Below, piece by piece: positions 46,026 through 54,118 of a stretch of DNA of 64,000 nucleotides. The stretch comes from an uncultured Desulfobacter sp. (GTDB lineage Bacteria > Desulfobacterota > Desulfobacteria > Desulfobacterales > Desulfobacteraceae): contig NZ_OY762929.1 of assembly GCF_963666675.1 (NCBI RefSeq), forward strand, positions 5,118,001 through 5,182,000, in the 5' to 3' direction. Each line of letters starts with the position of its first letter. The stretch's first letter is position 1. The notes beneath the pieces are model-generated. The model made no database searches. It saw only the letters and a list, made by a program, of their open reading frames with translations, and was not told the origin of the DNA. Both the position numbers and the translations under genes were made by a program.

Positions 46026-47588
46026 TTAGAGATTATCAGTTGTTTCCCCTGATTTTTTAGCGATTGTGTTTTCAAATGACCACGGCAACCAGTCAGAAGG
46101 GTTTTGGAAGATCTCGGAAGAGTGCTTCTGTAGCGCGGTCAGGTATTCAAAGGGATTTATATTTTGCAGGTTGCAGGTATGTATCAGGCTCATGAACAGG
46201 TCGCCAATATAGGCACCGTGTTCGGTTTTATAGAATAATGAATTTTTTCGGTGCAGAATCGACTTTTTCAGCAATTGTTCGCAAAGATTATTATCCAGCG
46301 GTGCTCCAGGGATCTCCAGGAAACGGGTCAATTCCTGCCAGTGATTCAACATATATGATATGGCCTTGCCCAGACTGGAGTTGGGTTCTACTTCTTTGTT
46401 TTCAAACTTGTCTTCCAGCCATACTTTAAGCGCCCGCATCAGTGGACCGCTGTGGGTTTGATGATATTGAAGGCGTTGAGCATCGTCCAGGCCTTGCTCC
46501 TTTACCTTATGATCGTGCTCATAAATTTTAGCCACTGTATCAATTACATGGTCACACTCCTCAGGGAAATCGTCCATGACGTCGACAAAGTTACGGCGTC
46601 CATGCACGAGACAATTGCATAATATCGATTCAAAACCTTTTGGCAGATTCCTGGACAGAGCATCACACATCTGTATTGGCCGATCTTCTCTGGATCCCCG
46701 TTCTTTCAGAACCCTGGATAAATTTTCTCCTGCATGATTGTGGCCGGTAAAAAACAGGGCAATCTTTCCTACGTCACATTCTGACAGGATTCCGGAAGTG
46801 AACATCCCTTTTCGCTTGGCTGCCTTGTCTGTTTCTTTTATCAAGGATAAAATTTTCATTGTCGTGTCATCATTGTACAACACCTTGCCTTGTGCAGCCT
46901 GACGGACTAACTCTGTATATACCGGATGAATCTTGTCTGCTACGCTTTCGATGATTTCCCATTGGGTCGATGGGGGCAGCGGCATCCCCAGGCTAGCCTG
47001 AAGTTTGCCCAAGCGGTATAAAGGGACTCCGCTGCCATATTTTAGAAGGGCCAGCATGGCACCGGATTTGGCATCATATTTTTCTTTGCCCACATTGTCG
47101 GGCGCCTGGGCAGTAAAAATCTGCCCACAAAGGTTGCACCGCAATCTCTGCAGTTCATATACTGTCGCCTGGAAGGGAGCACCGCCGGTTATCCGGACGA
47201 TCTTGGCAGGTGGTTTTTCACCATACAATTTACCTTTTTCACAGGCAGGGCAATCATTACCTGACTTAAGGCTTTGATGACAGATCTTGATCTTCTTGGC
47301 ACCTTTATAGGCGTTTGCACCAATTTTGCCATGACCTTTTTTCTTCTTTTTTCGTTTCGGCCGGTTATGCGGATTCGACGTTTTCTTCTTTTCGGTCTTA
47401 TCGCCGAATACCATTTTTAATAACCGTTTAATGGATGCTGCTTTTTCATTGGACAACGTATTCAAATAAGCAACGGTTTCAACCAATGCTTTGATCAACT
47501 CATAATCGCCGTCCTGCAGTTCATTTGATCTTACCCGCTCAAGGAGCGCGTCAAGTTCGTCCTGCTTTATGTCCATCGTTTTTGACAT
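46026..47588 (-). CDS. tnpC: IS66 transposase TnpC
   Basis: 520 aa. An N-terminal leucine-rich coiled coil and basic KKKKKGHGKIGAN-like segment, an IS66 zinc-finger region (CPACEKGKLYG and CNLCGQIFTA), and the DDE catalytic domain with YNDDTTMK, CLVHGRRNF and DNNLCEQLLKKS. It is the catalytic subunit; full length and uninterrupted. Confidence 0.95.
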   Translation of the reverse strand: MSKTMDIKQDELDALLERVRSNELQDGDYELIKALVETVAYLNTLSNEKAASIKRLLKMVFGDKTEKKKTSNPHNRPKRKKKKKGHGKIGANAYKGAKKIKICHQSLKSGNDCPACEKGKLYGEKPPAKIVRITGGAPFQATVYELQRLRCNLCGQIFTAQAPDNVGKEKYDAKSGAMLALLKYGSGVPLYRLGKLQASLGMPLPPSTQWEIIESVADKIHPVYTELVRQAAQGKVLYNDDTTMKILSLIKETDKAAKRKGMFTSGILSECDVGKIALFFTGHNHAGENLSRVLKERGSREDRPIQMCDALSRNLPKGFESILCNCLVHGRRNFVDVMDDFPEECDHVIDTVAKIYEHDHKVKEQGLDDAQRLQYHQTHSGPLMRALKVWLEDKFENKEVEPNSSLGKAISYMLNHWQELTRFLEIPGAPLDNNLCEQLLKKSILHRKNSLFYKTEHGAYIGDLFMSLIHTCNLQNINPFEYLTALQKHSSEIFQNPSDWLPWSFENTIAKKSGETTDNL

Positions 47589-47621
47589 GAAATGTGTGCT
47601 ATCACATTTAAACTCTAATGT

Positions 47622-47969
47622 CTAGATTTTTTTCCACAAAAGTACATTATTTTTTTGAGGATTTCCGTTCCATATCAACATCTGTAATTCATGTGCAGCC
47701 AATGGGTGAATTTCATCTCCTCCCTTTTTAGGCCACCATTTAAAACGCCCCTTGCTCAATCTTTTTTGACAAAGCCAGAAGCCCTGGCCATCATATATTA
47801 GTATCTTCAGGGCAGTCCCCGGTTTGTTTCTGAAAACAAAAACATATCCGGAAAAAGGATTTTGTTTTAACACCCTGAGACAAACAGCTGCCAGGCCGTC
47901 GATCCCCTTTCGAAAATCAGCAGGAGTTACCGCCAGCATTATCCGCATTTGCGGTGTGATTTGGATCAT
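47622..47969 (-). CDS. tnpB: IS66 accessory protein TnpB
   Basis: 115 aa, the standard IS66 Orf2 (PF05717). Conserved FRKGIDGLAAV, PFSGYVFVFRNK and KILIYDGQGFWL. Required with TnpA and TnpC for IS66 transposition, mechanism unclear. Overlaps tnpA by 4 nt. Confidence 0.95.
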   Translation of the reverse strand: MIQITPQMRIMLAVTPADFRKGIDGLAAVCLRVLKQNPFSGYVFVFRNKPGTALKILIYDGQGFWLCQKRLSKGRFKWWPKKGGDEIHPLAAHELQMLIWNGNPQKNNVLLWKKI

Positions 47970-48388
47970 GGAACACCAGCCAGTAAATATTTACCAAGGC
48001 TGATCACTGCCGGGTCTGCACGACCTTTAAAACACATACGCATCTTAAAACCGGCCTGATTCTCCATTTCTATTATACAGTTGGTATCTTCCGGCGCTGG
48101 AGTGATCTCTATAAACAGGGGGGAGTCATCGTCTTCTTCAGGAGAATCGACTGTAGTACAATGAATGGCATTATAAATTTTTTGTTTTAATGCGGTATGA
48201 TTAAGCCGTAAACTGTGGGCAATCTTATTTATGCTCAGCCCTTGAGCATGGTGAAGGTCTGCTGCCGCCTGCCATAAATTATCCGGTATTCTTGACCTTC
48301 CGGTTCTGTTATTTCGCCAGTCTGCAAAAAGCTGCTGGACTTTTTCTAATGCGATTGATTGTTCTGCTGTCAATAATTGTTTGTTCAT
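47966..48388 (-). CDS. tnpA: IS66 accessory protein TnpA
   Basis: 140 aa from the ATG at 48388, which has GGAGGGACC upstream; a start six codons earlier is possible. Contains a helix-turn-helix-like helical region (WQAAADLHHAQGLSINKIAHSLRL) as in IS66 Orf1, and a diverged C-terminus. First gene of the IS66 operon. Confidence 0.85.
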   Translation of the reverse strand: MNKQLLTAEQSIALEKVQQLFADWRNNRTGRSRIPDNLWQAAADLHHAQGLSINKIAHSLRLNHTALKQKIYNAIHCTTVDSPEEDDDSPLFIEITPAPEDTNCIIEMENQAGFKMRMCFKGRADPAVISLGKYLLAGVP

Positions 48389-48473
48389 CGGTCCCTCCAT
48401 TAGCAATGTTCAAGTTGGAACCGATAATATCACCCGGTACTGGGTATTTCACGCAGGCTTACCGGAAGGACAC

Positions 48474-48893
48474 GTATTGTCTATCAAAACAGCCTGTAAT
48501 GCAGGATTATTCTCATACGAAATTAGTTCGCTGTATACTTTAACCCACCGGATACTTTTATTTTTGTGAATTATACGATACTCATTTTTATGGTGTGATT
48601 TTTGTCCTGATAATTTTTTTTCAAAATTTTGGAAAAATTTATTCCTGTCTTCCGGATGTATCACCTCTATACATTGTTCCGGACTCATTGATTTTAGCTC
48701 GTCCAGAGAATAGCCGGTAATATCCTCCATTGGTTTGCTGACAAAGCGTAATTTTAAGGGGTCATTTTGCAAAATGATCATACCCTGGAAGGACTGTTCA
48801 ACAAGAAATTGAAATTTATTTCTACTTTTTTCAAGTTCAACAAGATTTCCCTCCAGATTTTGGGTTCTTTCTTTTATCTTTACCGCTAACGGT
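48474..48893 (-). pseudogene. PAS-domain signalling protein, 5' part
   Basis: Open frame from about 48893 to the IS66 duplication: a coiled coil (KERTQNLEGNLVELEKSRN) and a PAS domain (FLVEQSFQGMIILQNDP, FVSKPMEDITGYSLDEL, IHPEDRNKFF). It continues exactly in frame into 45875 once IS66 and one 8-bp repeat are removed. Its own 5' end is lost: just upstream a stop appears and the sequence becomes that of the adjacent IS3-family element. The gene was already truncated or was cut by that element. Confidence 0.8.
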
Positions 48894-48968
48894 GTTTGTC
48901 AAGAAAGTTGTCGCCTCAAGCGCATTTTTTGTGAAATTTTTAGGTATAAATTTTCACTGTTGTTTTTA

Positions 48969-49101
48969 CCCTTACCCCAAAAAATTTGTAGCTCCATTCC
49001 AGGATAAGTCAAGAAAAAAATCGGTTCCTCCCAGAGGGTCCCTCCCATTTTTTTCTTGACTTATCCTTCCATTCCCGCAGGATTTTTTTTGGGGATAAGG
49101 G
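48969..49101. repeat. large nested hairpin
   Basis: A perfect 20-bp inner stem (49002-49021 with 49047-49066) with a 25-nt C/G-rich loop is enclosed by an outer stem (48969-48985 with 49084-49101, one bulge). It lies in the ~240 bp between the orfB stop and the element's left end. It could block read-through from outside, act as a terminator, or encode a structured RNA. Confidence 0.7.
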
Positions 49102-49135
49102 AAAAACATAATTATGTCTGGGGGTAACCTTTATA

Positions 49136-50182
49136 TTAAGCTGCTGGACGGTTATCGTTTTTTTCAGGATTAAGAGAGACTTCTGTTACCACAGTCCAAT
49201 CTCTGATTCCACGGCTCCAACGTTCTGGTTTTTTTGCCTTTGCTTCCAGATATACCTTTTGACGGGCCTCTAAAATCGTCCTATCTGCCCCTGTATGCCT
49301 TTCATTTGGGGTAACAAATTTTATACCACTGTGACGGTGGACATTATTGTACCAGCGAACAAAATTCAGTACCCATTCTCTACAGGCCTCCAAGCTCTCA
49401 AAAGGGCCGGAAGGGTATGAAGGGGCATATTTCAGGGTTTTGAACAATGCTTCTGAATAAGGATTATCGTTACTTACCGACGGCCGACTGAATGAGGGGA
49501 CAACTCCAAGTTGCTGAAGAGTGCACAGCATGGTCGCACCTTTCATCGGGGAGCCATTATCTGAATGAAGCACTATTTCATTGCCATTTACACCCTCTGA
49601 CAGATACCCCCTTTTTACAAGCTCGGAGGCCAGCTCATCACTTTGCCTGTCATGGACTTCCCAAGCTACTATCTTACGACTGTAAATATCCGTTATCATA
49701 TAAAGGTAATAAAACGAACCCTTTAGCGCCGCTGGAAGGTAGGTTATATCCCATGTCCAGACCTGATTAGGCCCTGTTGCTGTAAAACCCGTCGGTTTTT
49801 TATTTGTTTTATACCGGGTTTTACCTCTATGGTTCTGAAGACCGTTCTCTCTCAGTGTCCTATAGAAGCTTGCTTCGGATGCGACATAGATCCCCTGATC
49901 ACAAAGCATGGGAACAATCTGGCTTGGCGGTAAGCTTCCATACTCCTGACTATTACAAATATCTATAATCATATGTTTTTCTTCTTCAGACAATTTGTTT
50001 GCAGGATTTCTTTCTGCATGGGGGCGCTTATCTTCTATTTCAGCAGTCGTTTTTTTCTGCCACCGCTGTAAGGTCCTTTCTGAAATTCCTATTATTTCAC
50101 AAGCCTTACATTGGCGAGCACCGGATTTACAAGCTTCTTCCACCAAAGACAATATCTGCATTTTGTCTTCAGTAGGAATCAT
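49136..50182 (-). CDS. IS3-family transposase OrfB
   Basis: 348 aa. An N-terminal helix-turn-helix region is followed by the rve integrase core with the DDE residues visible: WTWDITYLP, VLHSDNGSPM and NPYSEALFKTLKY. Full length. Its ATG overlaps the orfA stop (ATGA), so expression may be by coupling or frameshifting as is usual in IS3 elements. Confidence 0.93.
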   Translation of the reverse strand: MIPTEDKMQILSLVEEACKSGARQCKACEIIGISERTLQRWQKKTTAEIEDKRPHAERNPANKLSEEEKHMIIDICNSQEYGSLPPSQIVPMLCDQGIYVASEASFYRTLRENGLQNHRGKTRYKTNKKPTGFTATGPNQVWTWDITYLPAALKGSFYYLYMITDIYSRKIVAWEVHDRQSDELASELVKRGYLSEGVNGNEIVLHSDNGSPMKGATMLCTLQQLGVVPSFSRPSVSNDNPYSEALFKTLKYAPSYPSGPFESLEACREWVLNFVRWYNNVHRHSGIKFVTPNERHTGADRTILEARQKVYLEAKAKKPERWSRGIRDWTVVTEVSLNPEKNDNRPAA

Positions 50183-50655
50183 TCTTCCCCTTTGTCCCCC
50201 CAGATGTCCTGGACTTTTTTTTTTAACACAAGCAGGGCGGCAGCTTCTGCTAACGCTTTCTCCTTACGGGTTAATTCTTTTTCAAGGGCTTTAGTCTTGC
50301 GTTGCAATTCTTGCTCTTTTTGCTTGGTTTTCTTGACAAAATTTTGATCGGGGCTCTTTCTACATCCGGATATACAGTCTTTCTTCCACTCTTCTAACTG
50401 TTCCGGGTATATTCCATGTTTCCGGCAATATTCATTTTTTTCTGCTTCACTTAACGACGCAGTTTCCAATACTGCCTGAAATTTCCTCTCGGCTGACCAG
50501 GTTTTCTTCTTCGAGCCCACTGTACTCCCATTCCTTTTTTTGTAATTTCTTAGCCAGGTTGCTACCGTTGAATTTGGAACGTTAGCCTCTTTTGAAAAGT
50601 TTACCATCGGCGTGCCTGGGTTTAAAAGAATTTGGGTGCGGCTCTTTTGAAACAT
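50179..50655 (-). CDS. IS3-family OrfA, probably N-terminally altered
   Basis: About 158 aa from an ATG at 50655; the frame is open further upstream from a TTG at 50721. A helix-turn-helix region (FSKEANVPNSTVATWLRNY) and a C-terminal leucine-zipper coiled coil (KEQELQRKTKALEKEL) are intact. The first residues up to about QKSRTQ are encoded by the end of the neighbouring ISKra4-like element, so the natural N-terminus of OrfA is likely missing. Confidence 0.75.
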   Translation of the reverse strand: MFQKSRTQILLNPGTPMVNFSKEANVPNSTVATWLRNYKKRNGSTVGSKKKTWSAERKFQAVLETASLSEAEKNEYCRKHGIYPEQLEEWKKDCISGCRKSPDQNFVKKTKQKEQELQRKTKALEKELTRKEKALAEAAALLVLKKKVQDIWGDKGEE

Positions 50656-50820
50656 ATGAAAGCCATGGTCATTAAAGGTGTTCAGGGTTGTTAGTCTTAT
50701 TTTTATGCTGCTTTCCAGCAAGATAATTCATTTGTCAGTGACTATCTGATGTAAATTGCAAAAATTTCCTGGACAGCGAGTCATAATTCCGTTATGAAAG
50801 AATAGCGGGAGGTAGATGAC

Positions 50821-51708
50821 ATGCAAATCAAGCAACAAACCTTTTGTGGTCGAAAGTTTACCGGTAAAGAAATCGCATTAATCCAGGAAGTCGTTGCTAC
50901 CTGTGGAGGCCTTAGCCGACGAGAACTGGCACATACCGTATGCGAACTTCTGGAATGGAAACGCCCTAATGATCGGCTAAAAGTCCGGGAATGTAGTGAT
51001 TTTTTGGAGCTTTTAGAGGCCAAGGGAGCTCTAACCCTTCCTGAAAAGAAACAACAAACAAAGATCGTTTTTCACAAGAGTATTCCCCAAACACCCTGTA
51101 AGCAACCCCACAGCACTTTGCGTGGCAGCGTAGAAGAATTTACACCTCTTGAGATACAGCGGGTTCAGAATCGAGAGCAGAGGGATCTGTTTAAGGAACT
51201 CATCGGTCGCCATCATTACCTGGGATATGCAATGCCTTTTGGCGCCAGATTGCAGTATCTGATTTATGTAAACCGTCCCCATCGAGAAATTGTGGGGTGC
51301 ATCCAGTTCTCAAGCCCTGCCTGGCGGATGCGTGCTCGCGATGAATGGATCGGTTGGACAGATGAAAGGCGTAAGGTCGCTCTACAAAAGGTGGTGAACA
51401 ACAGCCGTTTTCTGATCCTTGCTCCCATCCAAAATTTAGCGAGCATGATACTGTCATGTAGTCTCCGGGAACTCAGAGATGATTGGGAACAGCAGTATGG
51501 TCTTAAACCCATGCTGGTAGAGACATTGGTGGATCGACAACAATTCCACGGTGGCTGTTATCGGGCATCGACCTGGATTGAGTTGGGGAAAACCACTGGT
51601 CGTGGGCGCATGGACCGATTCGGCAAACGTCATGGCGCTGATGTAAAAACCATATTAGTATATCCACTGGAAAAAGATGCTGTTCACCAACTCAGGGAGG
51701 GGATATGA
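50821..51708 (+). CDS. DUF4338 (DruA-like) protein of the ISKra4-like element
   Basis: 295 aa starting at an ATG with GGGAGGTAG upstream. It has the DUF4338 hallmarks: an N-terminal helical part (GLSRRELAHTVCELLEWKRPNDR), then LIGRHHYLGYAMPFGARLQYLIY and VNNSRFLILAPIQNLASMILS. The domain is best known as DruA of the Druantia defence system but is also the accessory ORF of many ISKra4-type elements, which is the better reading here because it overlaps the transposase by 4 nt. Function unknown. Confidence 0.85.
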   Translation: MQIKQQTFCGRKFTGKEIALIQEVVATCGGLSRRELAHTVCELLEWKRPNDRLKVRECSDFLELLEAKGALTLPEKKQQTKIVFHKSIPQTPCKQPHSTLRGSVEEFTPLEIQRVQNREQRDLFKELIGRHHYLGYAMPFGARLQYLIYVNRPHREIVGCIQFSSPAWRMRARDEWIGWTDERRKVALQKVVNNSRFLILAPIQNLASMILSCSLRELRDDWEQQYGLKPMLVETLVDRQQFHGGCYRASTWIELGKTTGRGRMDRFGKRHGADVKTILVYPLEKDAVHQLREGI

Positions 51709-53275
51709 ATCCAGCGGTTTCCCTTTCTGCTGTGGAGCATTTACCTTCCCCCGTCATTGATCCGGGGCAAAAATGCTATGATGATATTGTCAATTTTCTT
51801 AATTCCAAGGAGAATCATTCAGTGAAACTCAGTGATTTGGAACAAGAACTTGAAAAACGAGGACGTGAGCTGATGCGCATCCTGCTTCAGGAACATTTAG
51901 ACAAGCTCGGTCCCAGTCATTGTGAAGAGCCGGTCTGTGGAGCCGATGGCATTGTTCGACCGAAAGTGAGGCCACAGGATCGAAAAATCGAAACCGTATT
52001 TGGAACGGTATCGGAAAGTCGTGCCGGATATGGAAACAAGGGCGTGGCAAGTTTGCACCCGTTGGATGCCCGATTGAATCTTCCCCCAGAACTTTATTCC
52101 CTCGAACTTCGTCGCCGTGTGGCTGAAAACGCTTCAAAGAGTTCTTTTGACGAGACTGTCGAAACGATCAAGAAAACCACTGGAGCCGATATTCCCAAAC
52201 GTCAGGTAGAAGAGTTAACACAGCGAGCAGCTCGGGATTTTGACGCATTTTATGAAATACGGCAATGCAGCCCGGCGGATGAGACAGTTACTGGTCCAAT
52301 ACTGGTAATCACCACCGATGGTAAGGGCGTGGTAATGCATGAGCAGGACCTGCGGGAACAAACCCGGAAAGCTGCCCGGAAACGAAAGCCTCAGATGGAA
52401 AGCCGGCTATCCAAAGGGGAAAAGAAAAATGCCAAGCGAATGGCAACCGTTGCCGCTGTATATACTATAGATACGTTTAAACGTACGCCCCAGACTTGCT
52501 TCCGGGGAATGACAAGTCGAATACAAAAACAAGCCCTCACCCGGAACAAAAGCGTGTATGGGCAAGCCTTGAAAAATCAGCCGAGCAGGTCATTGCATCG
52601 GCCTTTTCTGAGGCCTCCCACCGTGATCCCAACCACGAAAAACATTGGGTTGCCTTAGTGGACGGCGAAAATCAACAACTACGAATCCTGAAACGTATGG
52701 CCAAAAGACAAAATGTGGCCCTTACGATCATTGTTGATATTATTCATGTTATTGAATACCTCTGGAAAGCTGGCAGGGCATTTCATCCCAAATCCGGCCC
52801 GGAGCTTGAAAAATGGGTCCAGTACCGCTTGGCTAAAGTACTCGATGGCAAGGCCGGATTGATGGCAGGGGGGATGCGTAGAAGTGCTACATTAAAAAAA
52901 TTTACAGACAAACAACGTAAACCTGTAGAAGCCTGCGCAACGTATTTGAAAAATAAAGCACCGTACCTTGAATACCATCATTATCTTGACCTTGGCCTCC
53001 CTATTGCCACAGGAGTTATTGAGGGCGCATGTCGTCATCTTGTAAAGGACCGAATGGATATAACTGGTGCCAAATGGCGGTTGTCCAGTGCTGAAGCAGT
53101 GTTGCGTCTGCGTGCCTTGCGGAGTAGTAACGATTTTGATGAGTATTGGAATTTTCATGAAGCCTGCGAATACGAACGTAATCACCGGGCTCTTTATCAA
53201 CATGGTGAGGTTCCGGCTACAAAGCTACCAAAACCTTCACCGAAACGACGGGGGCATCTAAAAGTGATCAAGTAA
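51705..53275 (+). pseudogene. ISKra4-family transposase with -1 frameshift
   Basis: Two overlapping frames (51705-52658 and 52496-53275) together give a full ~520-aa ISKra4 transposase. The first covers the N-terminus through AVYTIDTFKRTP, the second resumes with PHPEQKRVWASLEK, WVALVDGENQQLR and IPHVIEYLW-like catalytic parts. The switch is at or near CCCC (52488-52491), a -1 shift. A one-base deletion is the simple reading; a programmed -1 frameshift on the C-run is possible. First-frame acidic residue in ITTDGKGV, second in LVDGE. Confidence 0.8.
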
Positions 53276-53373
53276 TGCTGGCAAAGAATGGCAAATATCA
53301 TGACTACCAGCTTTGGTCAGACATGTCGTAAAAGAGCCGCACCCAAAGCATTCTCTATATTTTTGTTTTTGAA

Positions 53374-53505
53374 TTATAACACTGGCCTTCACTCGGCGGG
53401 CGGCGAACAAAGAAAACCGCCGAAAAAATGAGGAAGACCGATAAAAGATTATAGTTCAAAAAACTACGCCGTAAGCCCGCTCGGTGTGCAAGGCCCTTGT
53501 TAAAA
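53374..53505 (-). other. attC-like integron recombination site 1
   Basis: 132 bp with imperfect complementary arms: TTATAACACTGGCCTTCACT at 53374 and, in reverse complement from 53505, TTTTAACAAGGGCCTTGCAC. Arms continue through GCGGGC with extra unpaired bases on one side, the hallmark of attC sites. The core boxes (TTATAAC/GTTAAAA) approximate RYYYAAC/GTTRRRY. It starts 9 nt after the stop of the small ORF 53515-53778 on the minus strand, as in a gene cassette. Confidence 0.55.
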
Positions 53506-53514
53506 TTTTTTATT

Positions 53515-53778
53515 TTATTCTATACCTATCTCTTCAACCCAGTTTTCATAATCACGGACAAAATCTTCTCGATTAAATGATTTTTTTTCTTCTAAAGCCA
53601 TCTCTTTAGCAATACTTTTAAGTAGGACAATCTCTTCAGCTGTACATTCTGATAGATAGCCAGCTATTGATTCGAGAGCGTCAACATCTGATTGTTCATC
53701 GCAGTCTTCATCCCGTAAATTGATATATGTAGTTGCATAGATGAGTGCACGAGCAATATTTTTCATTTTAATATTCAT
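53515..53778 (-). CDS. small hypothetical protein, likely integron cassette ORF
   Basis: 87 aa from the ATG at 53778 (the frame is open from 53841; 53766 is another start). Acidic and helical: ARALIYATTYINLRDED, ALESIAGYLSECTAEEI and KEMALEEKKSF. No family recognised with certainty; small acidic helical proteins of this sort are common in integron cassettes and phages. An attC-like site follows its stop immediately. No good Shine-Dalgarno, also usual for cassettes. Confidence 0.6.
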   Translation of the reverse strand: MNIKMKNIARALIYATTYINLRDEDCDEQSDVDALESIAGYLSECTAEEIVLLKSIAKEMALEEKKSFNREDFVRDYENWVEEIGIE

Positions 53779-54058
53779 AATTTTAACAGTGAAATAGACA
53801 GAATGGGCCAATATGGTGATAGGCGGATTCTGCCTATTCATTTTTTTAATGAAACTGGTTGATGTAAAAATTTAATTGGAGATTAACCACCCCGGACAAA
53901 GAAACGCAAGAATAAATTTTTTATATTATTATCCTCCCTCAACAGAATAAAAAAGGGGACAAGATGTTGTGCCCATCGCCGCCTCCCGAAAAACGAGCTT
54001 TTATAGACATAATCAACAGGTGAAATAGGCACTCTAAAAATTAACTTTTTAATATATC
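53779..54058. other. AT-rich stretch between cassettes
   Basis: 280 bp. A 63-codon frame on the minus strand (53883-54074) begins inside the attC-like site and has no ribosome site; its product resembles nothing I know. May be a cassette without a clear gene. Confidence 0.35.
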
Positions 54059-54118
54059 TTGTAACGCCCGCCATCAGTCCCGTGAGCTACGAGCGTATGC
54101 TGCATGGCATTATTATGC
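54059..54118 (-). other. attC-like site 2, at the end of the SEFIR gene
   Basis: 60 bp overlapping the SEFIR stop codon. On the minus strand it starts GGCATAATAATGCCATGCAG and ends CTGATGGCGGGCGTTAC; GCCAT-CAG pairs across the site with one unpaired G. Its left box GGCATAA is the exact complement of TTATGCC, the sequence at the presumed cassette start (55580-55573), as expected when a cassette circularises. Confidence 0.45.

Larger units (their letters stand above)
45876..48473 (-). mobile_element. IS66-family insertion sequence
   Basis: 2598 bp. Ends match as inverted repeats: GTGTCCTTTCGGCAAGCCTG at 45876 and, in reverse complement, GTGTCCTTCCGGTAAGCCTG from 48473. A perfect 8-bp target duplication GTATTGTC flanks it (45868-45875 and 48474-48481), the normal IS66 size. 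It carries tnpA, tnpB and tnpC in order on the minus strand, all intact, so it may be active and recent. Confidence 0.93.
48897..50632 (-). mobile_element. IS3-family element, 5' end apparently truncated
   Basis: Carries orfB and orfA of an IS3-family transposase on the minus strand. The left limit is placed where the PAS reading frame ends and a TGTC-starting sequence begins; the other limit is where the perfect end of the ISKra4-like element starts, inside orfA. No target duplication was found, so both limits are tentative. A large hairpin lies downstream of orfB. Confidence 0.55.
50633..53345 (+). mobile_element. ISKra4-like element with DUF4338 gene
   Basis: 2713 bp between perfect 16-bp terminal inverted repeats TGGGTGCGGCTCTTTT (50633-50648, reverse complement at 53330-53345), with inner similarity ACATRT three bases further in. 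Flanking 8-mers (AAAGAATT and AAGCATTC) do not match, so no target duplication is evident. Cargo: a DruA-like gene and an ISKra4-type transposase with a frameshift. Confidence 0.7.

Noticed and set aside
45954..48462. IS66 ends placed at GTAAG sequences
   Set aside because: These inner positions give no target duplication; moving to GTGTCC ends gives an exact 8-bp duplication, so 45876-48473 is used.
50821..51708. Druantia defence system, from the DruA-like domain
   Set aside because: No druE-type large helicase or other dru genes are near. The gene lies inside an insertion element and overlaps its transposase, so a transposition accessory role is simpler.
46026..53275. CRISPR array or tRNA-linked genomic island in the hotspot
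   Set aside because: No regularly spaced direct repeats and no tRNA were seen; the mobile content is explained by insertion sequences and cassette-like sites.
53883..54074. 63-codon minus-strand frame between the two attC-like sites
   Set aside because: Starts inside the attC-like site, no Shine-Dalgarno, no recognisable motif; listed only as gap content.
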